From Protula sp. h YS-2021 (lineage: Eukaryota > Annelida > Polychaeta > Sabellida > Serpulidae): a DNA stretch of 64,000 bases. The notes under the pieces were generated by a model, which had not been told where the DNA came from, made no database searches, and worked only from the letters and a program-made list of their open reading frames with translations. Shown in pieces: positions 21,576 through 33,110 of this stretch. A program made the position numbers and the translations under genes. Position 1 is the stretch's first letter, and each line of letters opens with the position of its first letter. The stretch covers positions 39,157,502 to 39,221,501 of the forward strand of contig OX457031.1 of assembly GCA_949752745.1 (NCBI GenBank), read 5' to 3'.

Positions 21576-22050
21576 TACAGATTGAATGATGGTAGTGGCA
21601 TACAAGCTGAATGATGGTAGTGACATACAGGTTGAATGCTGGTAGTGACATACAGGTTGAATAATGGTAGCGACATACAGGATGGGTGGTGGTACTGACA
21701 TACAGGTTGAATGACGGTAGTGACATACAGACTAGATGATGGTAGTGGCACACAGGCTGAATGAGGGTAGTGACATGCAGGCTGGATGATGGAGGTGACG
21801 TACAAGCTGAATGAGGGTAATGACATACAGGATGAATGACGGAGTGACATACAGGCTGGATGACGGAAGTGACTTACAATCTGAAAGAGAGAAGTGACAT
21901 ACAGGCTGAATGAGGGTAATGACATACAGGCTGGATGAGGGTAGTGACATACAGGCTGAATGAGGGTAATGACATACAGGCTGGATGAGGGTAGTGACAT
22001 ACAGGCTGAATGACGGTAGTGACATACAGGCTGAATGAAGGTAATTGCAC
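21576..22050. repeat. 25-bp minisatellite, right block
   Basis: About 19 units of the same CTGAATGAGGGTAGTGACAT plus ACAGG repeat as the left block. It ends where units decay to CTGAATGAAGGTAATTGCAC. Confidence 0.95.
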
Positions 22051-22059
22051 GCAAGCTGA

Positions 22060-23620
22060 CTTGTTGTATTAAGCAACAGTCTAAGTGGCATGTACAGCGC
22101 GCACCCACTCCCCCCTCACCCCAGCCCACCCCCTAAGCAGGCTGTCTATTAATACCATCTTAAACAGAACGGTCTCGCTGCGTTTGACCCTGCATGTAAG
22201 CAGAGATACTGGCGGTAGATCTGATAAATTACTTGTTTGATATTTTGATCCTCTTCGTTTATTTATCATACCAATACGTGGATTATTCTCTTCACAGCCT
22301 ATTTAACTTTTATACAAAAGTCAAACCAGTTTTAATTCAGGTTATGTAAACACAGATGACTTCTACTTATTGGTCACAATGTGAATCGACATGTCGCGCA
22401 CAAAATAATAGATTAAATTTCACAGTTTTGTGAGGCAAGTCACGAACAAAAATACTCAAATTTTATTCTCTTTTTTTTTTAACCAAGGTAATTTGTAGTG
22501 GAGAAATTCTTAGAAAAGCCTCAAAGGCAAGGACTTGGACGATGTCACGACATCAGTGAGACAGCGGGATAATTTGAAAACCGGTTCGTTGTACACTAAG
22601 GCCTTCGGTGTGGTTTGAAATTCATCCAGGCTTAAAATTATGCGTATATTGTAAAAGCTTTTCTGTACATCAGTACTCATATATAATGAAAAAAGAGATG
22701 ATTTTGTCCGTCGTACTTCAATAAGTAGTTTAATTGCAGTTTTTACAACCCTTACTAATGTTTGTATTGCTTACTAATGCATAAAATCTTTTTCAAATCG
22801 CAGTATGCTCCAAGCATAATAATTCCGGCCTAGTTATCAACCCACATAAAACACACATACAGTTAAGATGATACATCTTTTCTGAAGGGAACAATTATGT
22901 CGCCAGCAGTTGTTTAACTCGGATACGATTTTAACCTTGCCTTGCCTTGGAGAATACACATAAAAGTTCTTCATATAAATCACAATCATTCAGAATGTTT
23001 TCCTTAGTTTTACTCTCCTATCCAGGTCACGCCTTTTAGTACATTGTTTAATTCTACTGCTCGCACCTTTGTCGAATCAAACCACCATTTGAGATATCTT
23101 ACTAATTAAGATCAGGAAGCAAAACTGTCTTATTATTCTTTCCATTTTTTAAAGAGACGGCCCCTGCCGGCCCCCGGGCTATGTCTTTTCATTTTTGGAA
23201 AGTTCGATGACTCGGCATTGGTCAAACTTGTGTGTGTGTGTGTGTAAGTGTATGTGTGTGAGTGTTCTAAAACAGCTATACTCCCACAAAATTTCAAGAT
23301 AAATTTCTGCATTGAAAGGCTATTTTTCAGGACTTTTTCTGACTAATGAGGAAATCTTTTCTTTCTTTTCTTTTTTTTTTTTTGCTTTTAATTTTGTATA
23401 CCCGGCCGTCCTGTGACTTTCGTTTTTTCCTACTCCAGCAGTTTTAGACCAGAATGGGTCACTTCATATTTTTGATTTGCGACTTTCCGAGAGGTGAGAA
23501 TCGAAATTCTTTCTCTTCGCCTAAGAAATAACTCTTCCCAGCGGAACATTCGTTTTAGTCAAAGTTTCCTTCATTTACTAATTAATTTCTCATTAGAAAG
23601 TTTTATATTAAGTAGATAAC
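22060..23620. other. Intergenic DNA, no gene seen
   Basis: AT-rich sequence with a TG microsatellite near 23,231-23,265 and T-runs near 23,372. No exon-like segment with splice sites and family similarity was found. Confidence 0.4.
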
Positions 23621-23626
23621 ATCGTA

Positions 23627-23979
23627 TTATTTAAAATAAGAATTCTGAAGCACATAAGAAACCAGATATCCCGGAACAGACTACCGATAAATCGATTGGC
23701 ACAGAAATGGAATTTTTTCATTATTTCGTCATTTTATGTTACAGACTATATAAACAACTTATTTTCTTGTATCACAAATAGTAAAATACAAATAAATTTT
23801 AAAAGATTTAGATTTCAATAGGTTATTTAATACTGAACTACCGACATTTTAATAAACAGCCCAATGTAAATTCAATTTTACAATATTTTTTATTTTCCTT
23901 TCGCGAAAAGATAAGAATTTACATTGCCTAGCAAAAATATCTGGTTTCTTATTTGCTTCAGAATTCTTATTTTAAATAA
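23627..23979. mobile_element. MITE with about 43-bp terminal inverted repeats
   Basis: The left end TTATTTAAAATAAGAATTCT, continuing GAAGCACATAAGAAACCAGA, is repeated in inverted orientation at 23,937-23,979. The interior is AT-rich and non-coding. A solo copy of one end occurs at 62,928-62,970. Confidence 0.8.
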
Positions 23980-23999
23980 CAGAGTGTTAGATATTGATT

Positions 24000-25350
24000 T
24001 AATTATAAATTTCTATATTGCAGGTTTTGCTGTTATGAGGTTATTTATAAAGATGTGTACTTAAATTTCCCAAATTTTCGGTAACTTTAAATGAATATTG
24101 GACACGTCTCGACATCACCATCCTTTCAAGGTCATTTTTTAATACACAGATTTAATACAAAAGTCAATTATTTGTAATCGAAGTTATTAAATACTTAAAC
24201 TAATATAAACTTCTCAAGTGCTTGGATTTGATGTTTGGAATAAATAATACACAAGCCACTTCAGAATCAGATAAATAAAAATATTGCAAATTATAATACT
24301 TCAGAGTTATTTTTAGAACAATTTTTTTCGCCAGTTGGTTCAGAGACGCATACAGAGAAGCGTAGCCGCTCTAGTCCATTAATGTAACACAGCGCCCGAA
24401 CCCAATAACGAGACACAGGCTCAAGCTCACGCTTTAGGTAACTGTGAACTCTGCTTATTGAATGAGTAAAACTCAGGCTCAGCATTAGTCTAGGCTCACT
24501 TTCAGCCAGCAGGTGGCATAAAATTAAGTAGGACTGAATTAAAAACTTTGGTGACATTTGTTGGTAAGTTCTTGCAAAGTTTTTTTCCAACCAAGGCGTT
24601 TTGAAGTATTTTTATTTTAATTCTTTTAAATTATAAAAGCAAACAGAAAAGGTATTGCACTGAACAGAGGGTTCAGTGTTGAACCTCACATTCAGAGTAA
24701 ATACTCAAGTTTGAAACTTGATGGTGACAATGAATTTGAGCTGGGTTATTGAATACGGAATCGATTATATGGCGATTTCCCAAGACCCACCCTCAATTAA
24801 ATTGTGCTCACATTCACTTAAAACAGTTTAAAATACCCGTCTTAATCAAATGATCCAACTTTAAGATGAATGTGTTGTGCTGTTTTTCTTTACGCATTTG
24901 TTTAAGATTATAGCTACTGTTACATATTTACTGGCGTTAGGTTTAAACAATAATTCTTTAAACAGTTTCAATATACCCATAGGCTTTTCTTTATTTCTAT
25001 TTTGATAAATCAAAGTTTATTACTAAAATAACCCACTGACTTATCAATCTTTGCATACCCCCCTCTCCTCCCCATTTCCTGCCCATTATTGATGTGAAGC
25101 TGCCACTCAACAGCCAAATAATTATTGACAGCCATTGCACTACTACAGTACAATTAAGCATTGAAGGGAAATAATTTGGCTTTTAAACAAACAAATCGCG
25201 TAACATGAAAGTAACGTATGCACAAGAATGAACCGAAAATTATACTTTTAATGGCATTTGTTAAAAAAATATTTTTAAAGTATGAAATGCAAATATTTTT
25301 ATAATGTCATAAAATATGGCCCATTTTACACCGTAGATGTGTGGCATACA
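24000..25350. other. Intergenic DNA, no gene seen
   Basis: AT-rich; open frames such as 24,291-24,590 (minus) have no recognisable motif or splice context. Confidence 0.4.
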
Positions 25351-25356
<6 letters not shown>

Positions 25357-25409
<53 letters not shown>

Positions 25410-25545
25410 CTCCCTCTGTCTCCCTTTCCCTCCCTCTCTCGCTCCCTCTCTCCCTCTCTCTCTCTATCTCTCTCTTCCTCTCTCTCTCTCTCTTTCTCCC
25501 TCACTCCCTCCCTCCCTCCCTCCCTCCCTCCCTTTCGCTCTCTCA
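25357..25545. repeat. (TC)n microsatellite with CCCT variants
   Basis: A pure CTCTCT run followed by CCCTCTCT and CCCTCCCT variants. All reading frames give low-complexity Ser/Leu/Pro proteins, which I do not call. Confidence 0.95.
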
Positions 25546-25649
25546 GGACTAAAGATTCCGGCGCTCAGGCACCCTCAACCAACCAAGTTTACATGTTTCA
25601 TCCAACTTGAGTCACAGGTCATTTTGTGTACAGTCTGATTGAATATAAA

Positions 25650-27100
25650 AGAAGCAGAAGAAACGCTTTTATTTATCAACCAAATACCTGAAAACGAACG
25701 AATTGAAAAAAACAAGAAAAATGAAACCGAAGTGAAATTTTAAGGGAGCCCAAAAATGTGACAATAAATAAGTAGAGCAATCATGGCACGTCTTATACAA
25801 GGAACACGTGATTCTGCTTAATTTTTCTGCCATCCGTCGACTTGATATCAATGCAGTAATGCGTTCAGAAGGTGTACCTCACTTAAAGTTATCCCTTTTT
25901 CATTTTGAATTCAACACAATTACACAAAGATCAGGCAAAGAAACAAATTTTCTTCCTTTTGAAATTGCAACAACAACAAAATCTTTTTTTTTAAACTGTG
26001 ATTCATACATAAATGTCAAATTGAAATTATTTAAATCCTTAAATTATTCGTAGTTTCCTAAAAATTGTAAAACTATAATTTGGTAAAATAGAAGTTATAT
26101 TAACGTGTTTGCATCGCTTAGTTAAGTTTAGCCTCAAGCTTTGCCCTGTGAATTCGTACTTTCGAGTTAAAAATAAAATAAATAATCAACATCAATTTGA
26201 AATTATATCTTTATTAATTTATGAAAAGGTTTTGTATTTAAAAACAATTTAAATCTAGCCCACCTGAACTTTCTCAAACTTCAGTTTAGCTCCAACGAAA
26301 CAGTTCACAGCTCACAGCTCAAAATCCACGCCCTCAATTCCTTTGCCACTCAATAAAGATTTGTTGTGAACTTTGCTTTTATACTCCATCATTTCCCAAC
26401 CCTGGCGTACGCACACCTTGCAGAATGATATACCTCAATGGTCAGGGGTCTTATCAAAAAGATTTTAATACTAAAAAATTATGATGGCATAATTATGACT
26501 ATCGCTTTAATACTGATGCAATATTAAAAGATATTTCGTTGTAAGTAATGAGAGATACCTGTACTTGTTTTATTTGTATCTTCATTCAATTTGTATGTAT
26601 TTAAAATAAACCTGATGAAAGTGGTGGATCTGTCCTTAAAACGTTTAATTTCTTTTATTAAAAAAAAATAGGTAATTTTTCAGCTACCGAGGGGTTGGGG
26701 CGGATATCAGTAAACTATTTCTGAAAGAAAATAGTCACTGATTAACTTTCATTTTTTTGTTTTGCAACTGAAAGGACATGGTCAAATAAAATGGACTCAT
26801 CTAACCACTTTTTTAGAGCTTCAATGCATTGCTTCGTGTTCGACCATTCATAAGTTACTTACGAGAGCAACGAACGAAATGAATAGAGGTTTGGAAGTGG
26901 GATATTTTGGATGAGACCCCGGCGGCCCGGTGGGCTTTGAACATTCTTGTTTGTTTATTTAAATTTAAGTTTTACTTACAGTTAAGATAACTTGTTTTAA
27001 AACAAGATAAATCTGACAGTTGTGCCAAGCATTTATTTGTGAATGAGATAGTGGAGTAAATCTGAACTTTGGAGAAAGGGTATAGTTCAGAGACGCGTCA
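25650..27100. other. Intergenic DNA, no gene seen
   Basis: AT-rich sequence without recognisable exons or repeats beyond poly-A/T runs. Confidence 0.4.
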
Positions 27101-27129
27101 ACCCATTGATTACTATTACTTTCCAGTTC

Positions 27130-28460
27130 TTACACGACCCACTTGTTCCACAGCCCGGCTTTTCAACGCCCCAGTTGTTCTACGCTGTGGACGGAGAAAT
27201 TCCCCGAAGAGAAAAGCCAGAACTTGGTAAGCAATCCGACGTCAATTCAATTCATGTCGGCGTACTAGTTTTTTTTCTTGCATGTGTCTTCACAAGGTCA
27301 GTTGCGCTGTGTTCTAGTTAAAAGGGTGACACAGAGAGATGCTGTTTTATTTCTTGTGTGAACGGACCATTCTACATCTTTAAATGTTTCTGAATTATTT
27401 TGCTCCAAAATTATTAAGAGATTAATTTTTTGGAAAAGCACTGCAACATTGTGTAAGCTCCTCGCTTCGTCTTCGTCATTCATGTGGTTATATTTTATAT
27501 TTTAAAAATTAAGATTTTTGAGAGACCAGTAGGGAAGTGTGGTTTGTAAATTGAATATAATACATACTGAGTCTTAATAACAAAGACATTTGTGCAGCTG
27601 AGCAGCATCTCACGTACTGAGAAAAAAACAGCCACTAAATACAGCTTATCACAAAATAACTTCAATATTAAAACTGAACTTGAACTTGATTTTCTACAAT
27701 TCTAATGTAGGTTATTGTTTATTGTCATTATTGTTTGAGCTGCTAGCTATTTAGCAATATTTAATCAGTGATAACACACACGTCAAATGCCGAGTCAGAT
27801 TCCAACGAGGGTTATCGGCTTTTCCAGTTGAGAAATTCCCCGTAAAGAAAAACCACAACTCAGTAACCATTCGGACGTCATTTCAACGTCGATTTCAGGT
27901 TTTGACGCCGACATGTCGATTTTGGTTGTAATTTGATGTTGATTGGTTGCGATCACAGATCAACGAATACTAGTAATCAATGTCGTTGACATAACGAATA
28001 TTCCTTGAATACACGTTGGAAAAGCGACGTTATTTTAGATATTGCTTTTGGTCGCAACCAAATTCTAAGTTGCTTAGAAACCTAATCAACGCGTTTGGTG
28101 CAAAAATCAATAAACATGGGATAATCGACTTTGTACATATCGAGGCGGCAAGATGTCGGGGTCACAACCAAGCAACAACGTTATCATGTCATCACTCACT
28201 GCAAATGAAAGCCATAACAGGCCACTAAGAAAATAGATCAAGAAGTGGACGTAAAATATGGGTACTGAATAAGCTCGCAAATTTTTCCCACCTACTTTTG
28301 AAAAAAAAAATCATGAAAATTGACTTCATATATAGCCTCTGCTACAGGATGGCCTAATCGCAACGTTGATTAGACGTCGGATAATCGACATCTATACAAC
28401 ATCGACGTCTGTTATCAACTAAAACCCGGCGTTGATCCAACGTTACGTGTGATGTTTGTC
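27130..28460. repeat. Cluster of CAACGT/GACGTC-rich repeats
   Basis: Two related copies of a GAAATTCCCCG-AGAAAA-CCA-AACT block (27,196 and 27,832) are followed by ACGTCATTTCAACGTCGATT, GGTTGTAATTTGATGTTGAT and, at 28,360-28,460, AACGTTGATTAGACGTCGGA. They appear to belong to the same broad family as 14,130 and 17,900. Not coding. Confidence 0.5.
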
Positions 28461-28469
28461 TAACGTTTT

Positions 28470-29370
28470 CTGCTATTTTTGTTGCCAGTTGTCCTCTGAC
28501 CTACTTGTTTTTTTTTCTGGAAAAGTAGATGTTTATATAACACTACATCATTGAAACCTTCAATTACAATTAATTTCTAGGCATCAGTCAATATTTGAAA
28601 AAAAAAATATCTCATTTTTTGTAAAATGTTCTTGGAATTTCTTAATACCGTATATCGGACCCACACATTTTTGGATCGAGTAATCTATTGTTGGTTAGGA
28701 AGCCGGTTAGGCCTCCCAAGGAAAAAAGGTGGATTTCTTTATCTGTGCCGGTCAAAGTTAGGGAACGTTTCTCAGATTATCCTTCCCGTTACAAACCAGG
28801 CCAACACTGAATTTAAACCAACTTAAATATAAAAGTGTAATTTTTAGTTTTAAGCATTGTAGTTTGGACTACATAGTTGAAAGAAGGCACGAGGAGCAGG
28901 GAGGGGGGGGGGGGTTGAGGGGGGCCCTATTAGAAGGGATTTTTTTTCCAAAAACAAGAAATGTGGAAAAATTTGGTATTTAAATCTGTCACGTTGCACG
29001 TCCACTTTTAATTAATTAAGCGTAATCCGGTTTCGTGTGTCATATAAAAATAGAGTGGTATGCCTTTATACGTCGTAAAAGGAGGCTAAATTCAGCAAAA
29101 ACCTAAGAATGATAATCATTCATTGCACGAAAAGACTAGCAATTAAATAGCGGTTAGACAGGGCAGAGGCCAATTTAACTAGCTCACTAAGTTTGTGTTA
29201 TTCTGGCGTGTCATCACGCAATCGTAAACTACTTTCCTTTAAAATATATTTTAATACTTTATTATCAATGAAGTTACGTGATTACTATAAAATTGATTCA
29301 AGTAAGAAAAAAAAATGATTACTTTTTCACTGTTCATGTTTCAATAACACGGAGGAGGCACGCAAACTGC
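28470..29370. other. Intergenic DNA, no gene seen
   Basis: Contains a poly-G run (28,900-28,912) and an AT-rich stretch. No coding signature. Confidence 0.35.
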
Positions 29371-29379
29371 GATCGCTTC

Positions 29380-29990
29380 CTAAAACTTGACGCTAAACGT
29401 TATTATATTTGAAGAATCGTCTGGAATGTCTGTGCCCTTTTTGTATAGAATGATGAATTTTAAAACACGATATCTGACCTTATCACTTAAAATCAACAAG
29501 GATGGAAGGTAACAAGCACCTTGTTGTATGAATGCAGAGTATCGACTTGCGGCAAATAAATAAACCAGGGGTAAGTTTATAGCGGTGCTGTGTAGGGAGG
29601 TCGGTGTTTGGTGGTGGTGGTGGGGGGGAGGGGTGGGGTGGGGGGGGGGGGGTGGTCTGTTATCTGTGTTAATGATCACGGGGTCAGTAGCCGACACACC
29701 GTATAAACGTTTTAGATTAGTCGGAGCCTGGATTGATTTTAATTTGAGGAGCTCAGACATTGTGAGGCTATGTTCACCATCATCAATGGGGAGCATCGAG
29801 AACACAAAATAAAAATAAAGGGCAAGTTAATAGCGGTGCTGCCTATGGAGACCCTGGGGTGGGGTGGGGTGGGGGTGGGGGGGGTAGTTGTCTGTTATCT
29901 GTGTCAATGATTATGGGGTCAGTTGGCGACAGATCGACGTAACGCTTTGCAACAGAGAGAGCCTTGATTTTTTAAACTTTTCTTTTTTTT
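29380..29990 (-). repeat. Tandemly duplicated segment of about 250 bp with coding-like similarity
   Basis: Two copies offset by 250 bp (anchors ATAGCGGTGCTG at about 29,579 and 29,829) each contain a G-run and, on the minus strand, an acceptor-like CAG then CACCGCTAT. In the first copy the minus strand reads KLKSIQAPTNLKRLYGVSAT then DPVIINTDN; the second reads KIKAL, KRYVDLSPT and DPIIIDTDN. An open frame runs to a stop at 29,380. I do not recognise a family. It could be two decayed exons or a duplicated transposon piece. Confidence 0.4.
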
Positions 29991-29999
29991 CACCAGCAT

Positions 30000-31440
30000 T
30001 GTTTTCGCGTTGTCGGGAATAGCTTGAAAGGATTTGCAAAGTGCGACGCCCATTTAACCCGAACATTCAGTCTTGTCAGTCTTTTTTTCTAAGAACTTGC
30101 TTACGTTGAACTCACTGTGACGGCATAACCGACTGCCATAAAGAATGTACAACAAAAATAACAAACACATTGACAAACAGACCGCTAACAACAAGGAACA
30201 GTGACAAGGCATGACGACACAGCTCCCCCCTCCACCTCCCGCCTCCCCCCATCCCCCTCCGAACGATTTTCTCTGAAATAACTGTTCGGAGTATCATACT
30301 TTTCCCATTATTTATGAAGCATGATTCAAATGACCAGTCCAACAACCCTGTATCCACGCTGTGTCTAAAACCATATTCAATAATTTAATACTTCTCCTTT
30401 AATATTACCACACAATTACTGAAACGAAACACTTCACAAAGATGTAGAAATTTTTACTTAATTGCTCCCAAGTTCGTCCTGCTTACTGACCACCGTCGTC
30501 TGACATAAAACATACTGAGGCTTTTTCGTTTTTATCTTTTAATATTATTTTTCATTCGTTCAGCAAATCAAGCAAATTCTGCCCCCGTAGGGGTTAGTCA
30601 AACCGAGTGCCTGACAGAGTTTCTCAATGCTCTCTTAACTGTCATAAATGCAGTTTATATCCAGACTACGCAGAGGAGTTGCGGGACACAGAGTGGCTTA
30701 GTTACCCTTTGAGCCCTGGGCCTGCAGAATCAACTGGCCGCTGGAAACAGTTCTTACAGCACATCGTGCCTTGCTGCGCCCCCCCCCCCCCATCCCCCCT
30801 CCCCCCATTCCTTCATACCAACAATCCATCGCAAAACGTGCAGTGATTACTAAGAAGAGCCGTCAACCAACTGTTATCTGTTAAAAAGAAAGAGAAGAAG
30901 TTCATCAGAACAATAATATGAACAAAGATACAGCAGTGCTCCGGTTGCCATAGAACTTCGGGAATCATTTATCCACACTTTTTCTGCCTCTGTGGCGCTT
31001 TTCTGACTTTCCCTGACTTATTTTTTTCACTGACTTTTCCGATTTTCCAGACCTATGGCTAACCTGAAGTACATTAAAACATGTGGTTTTAAGTGAATTT
31101 TACGTGACAACATAAAAAAAGTTCTTATTAAAAACCCACAATATAAAATTAAACCGTGAAATCGCATATAACAGAGCACTGTTTAACGCTATTAAATGTT
31201 CCTCATTCTCTTACTAACGACATACCAAGGACAGTTTCGCTACAGCTTTTCTTCAAAACATTTAACAGTAATTTATACTGGAGTGAAGCAAAATCCCATT
31301 TTAAAAAACTGGGTTACATCTACGCTGTAATGAAGCGTAACAGGTGAGAAGAAAGGAGGAGGGAGGGACGGGGGAGGGAAGGGGGAGGGGAGGGGTCAAT
31401 CGTTTGTTTACAGTCGGAACAACAGCAGTGACAATCATAT
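30000..31440. other. 3' flank of GTF3C4, no gene seen
   Basis: Contains C-runs (30,226-30,260 and 30,780-30,806) and purine-rich GGGAGGGA tracts at 31,353-31,396. No exon recognised. Confidence 0.35.
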
Positions 31441-31459
31441 ACATGTATTAATAGCACTG

Positions 31460-33110
31460 CTATAACACCACTTTATACTCTAGTCGAGCGGTGTAGGCGC
31501 GTGAGTTTGTACCGATAACCACAGCCCCGCCACTCCACGCACCTGCTGTTGGTTTACTCCGCGACAGTGCACGGCAGGTGCTGCACACTCTGTACGGCAA
31601 ATCTTGACAAAGCAGCAATGATTGACAACACCGCGCTGCAAATGTACAGACATCAATTAAATCAGACGTTATTGAACTTATCAATGATCAATGCCTTTCT
31701 TCCCACAACCACTTTTTTCTCAATTCTGTAAAGAATGCTTTTGAATTGCAAGAGGGTATTGGCAGTTTTTTTAAAGTTTAACTTTTTTGTATGAATTGTA
31801 TAAAATGACCAGAATGCAGCTTCAGAATAGGGTGATGAAAAACGGTACCTATCTTGTGGCCTTTTGGACAGCCTTCTCCCATGACTTGTGTAGTCGCGAT
31901 ATCTGAAACGATACAACAATATCTCAAGCAGCAGGGGGAGGGGAGAGGGCGAGAGGGAGGGGGGGAGGTTGAGCCAGATATTGACAGCAAGCCAACATCT
32001 ATAATTAGTTTCGTCAAATTAGCGATATACTTCTTATATCGTGAGAAAAGAAGGAATCCAAGTCACTAATGACACATAAAGGTTTGCTGCGCATGCGTGG
32101 TATACCTGTTTCGCATATGACGCACTGTTCCAGGACTGCAGGAAGACTAGGTTCTGACGTCAGTAGTTTCAGCGTCTCTGATACGACAACGTCATCAATA
32201 TGGCGGCTTTGTAGAAACTTGCATAACAGCGACAAGCTTGTTTTATCTGTGAAATGACATAAAAGAAGAACTGCTGGGGTTCTGAAAGAAAAGACACCCA
32301 AATGAAAACTATATCACTCCGTTTCACGATTGATAACAAAGCTACCATTAGATTATGCAATTATCTTTCATGGAACGCAGATAAAATTCAGGTTCGGACA
32401 TGCGCGTCAACGTTATTTTCAACTGAATATAAAGATATATCTTTACCCGCCTCCGCCCCGCCAACTCCCTCCAAAAAAAATTATTACCTTGGTCAGTGCA
32501 CGTCAGAGTTGTCCATGCCCGGACACACCGACGTAAGGAAGACAGTGCGTGCTGTATGAGAATTAACTCCTCTAAAAATAGTCTCTCCATCTCTAACTTC
32601 TCCTGGCAAAAAAGTGAAAATTTCCCCTACACAAGAGCTACAAAAACTGCAGGCAGAAAAAAACCCTGTCTATAACACTGACTTAACACCTCACATCATC
32701 TCTGTGTTGTACTGTTTTGGACAAGAGAAAAAGGTATTACAGGACACGCTGAAAAATGTCCATTTTATTAGTTTTTTTTTCTAAATAGCTTTGCGACATT
32801 TTTTTTATTTTTTTTTTAAACTCATACTTTGTCATTTGCTTTGGCTGAAAAGGAAAAATAGAAGCGTAAAATTGCGCACCTTTTCCTCTGCTTCTTCTTC
32901 TTTTACCTTTTCTGTGATCGACGCCATAATAAAATACCTACAGGTCACAAGGCAGACAGATCGTAAACAGATACAATTATCGGGTGAACTGTAGAAACCT
33001 TTCCTATGGTGAGACTCGTCAAAGTAGTCCACCCCGTTGTAACTTTCTAAGGATTTTAAGATCTTATCAACAGTTGCTTGAGAAAGCATCACTTTCAAAT
33101 CAAGTCGCAA
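31460..33110 (-). CDS. GTF3C4: GTF3C4 C-terminal part with TFIIIC zinc-binding domain
   Basis: Exons encode LRLDLKVMLSQATVDKILKS (32999-33110); a 32-nt charged microexon KVKEEEAEEK (32880-32911); EKLEMERLFLEELILIQHAL (32488-32602); DKTSLSLLCKFLQSRHIDD to EQCVICETG (32106-32246); DIATTQVMGEGCPKGHKIG (31849-31902); and ARCCQSLLLCQDLPYRVCST to KVVL stop (31460-31635). Cys pairs CVIC, CPKGH, RCC, LLC and CSTC form the zinc-binding set of the TFIIIC C-terminal domain. The vertebrate acidic insert is reduced here to the microexon. Confidence 0.9.

Noticed and set aside
18099..22129. His/Ser/Tyr-rich repetitive proteins (CHYHHSACMPLPSF type)
   Set aside because: They come from the 25-bp minisatellite, which is open in all minus frames; there are no signals of a gene.
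25282..25640. Ser/Leu/Pro repeat proteins
   Set aside because: Translation of a (TC)n and (CCCT)n microsatellite.
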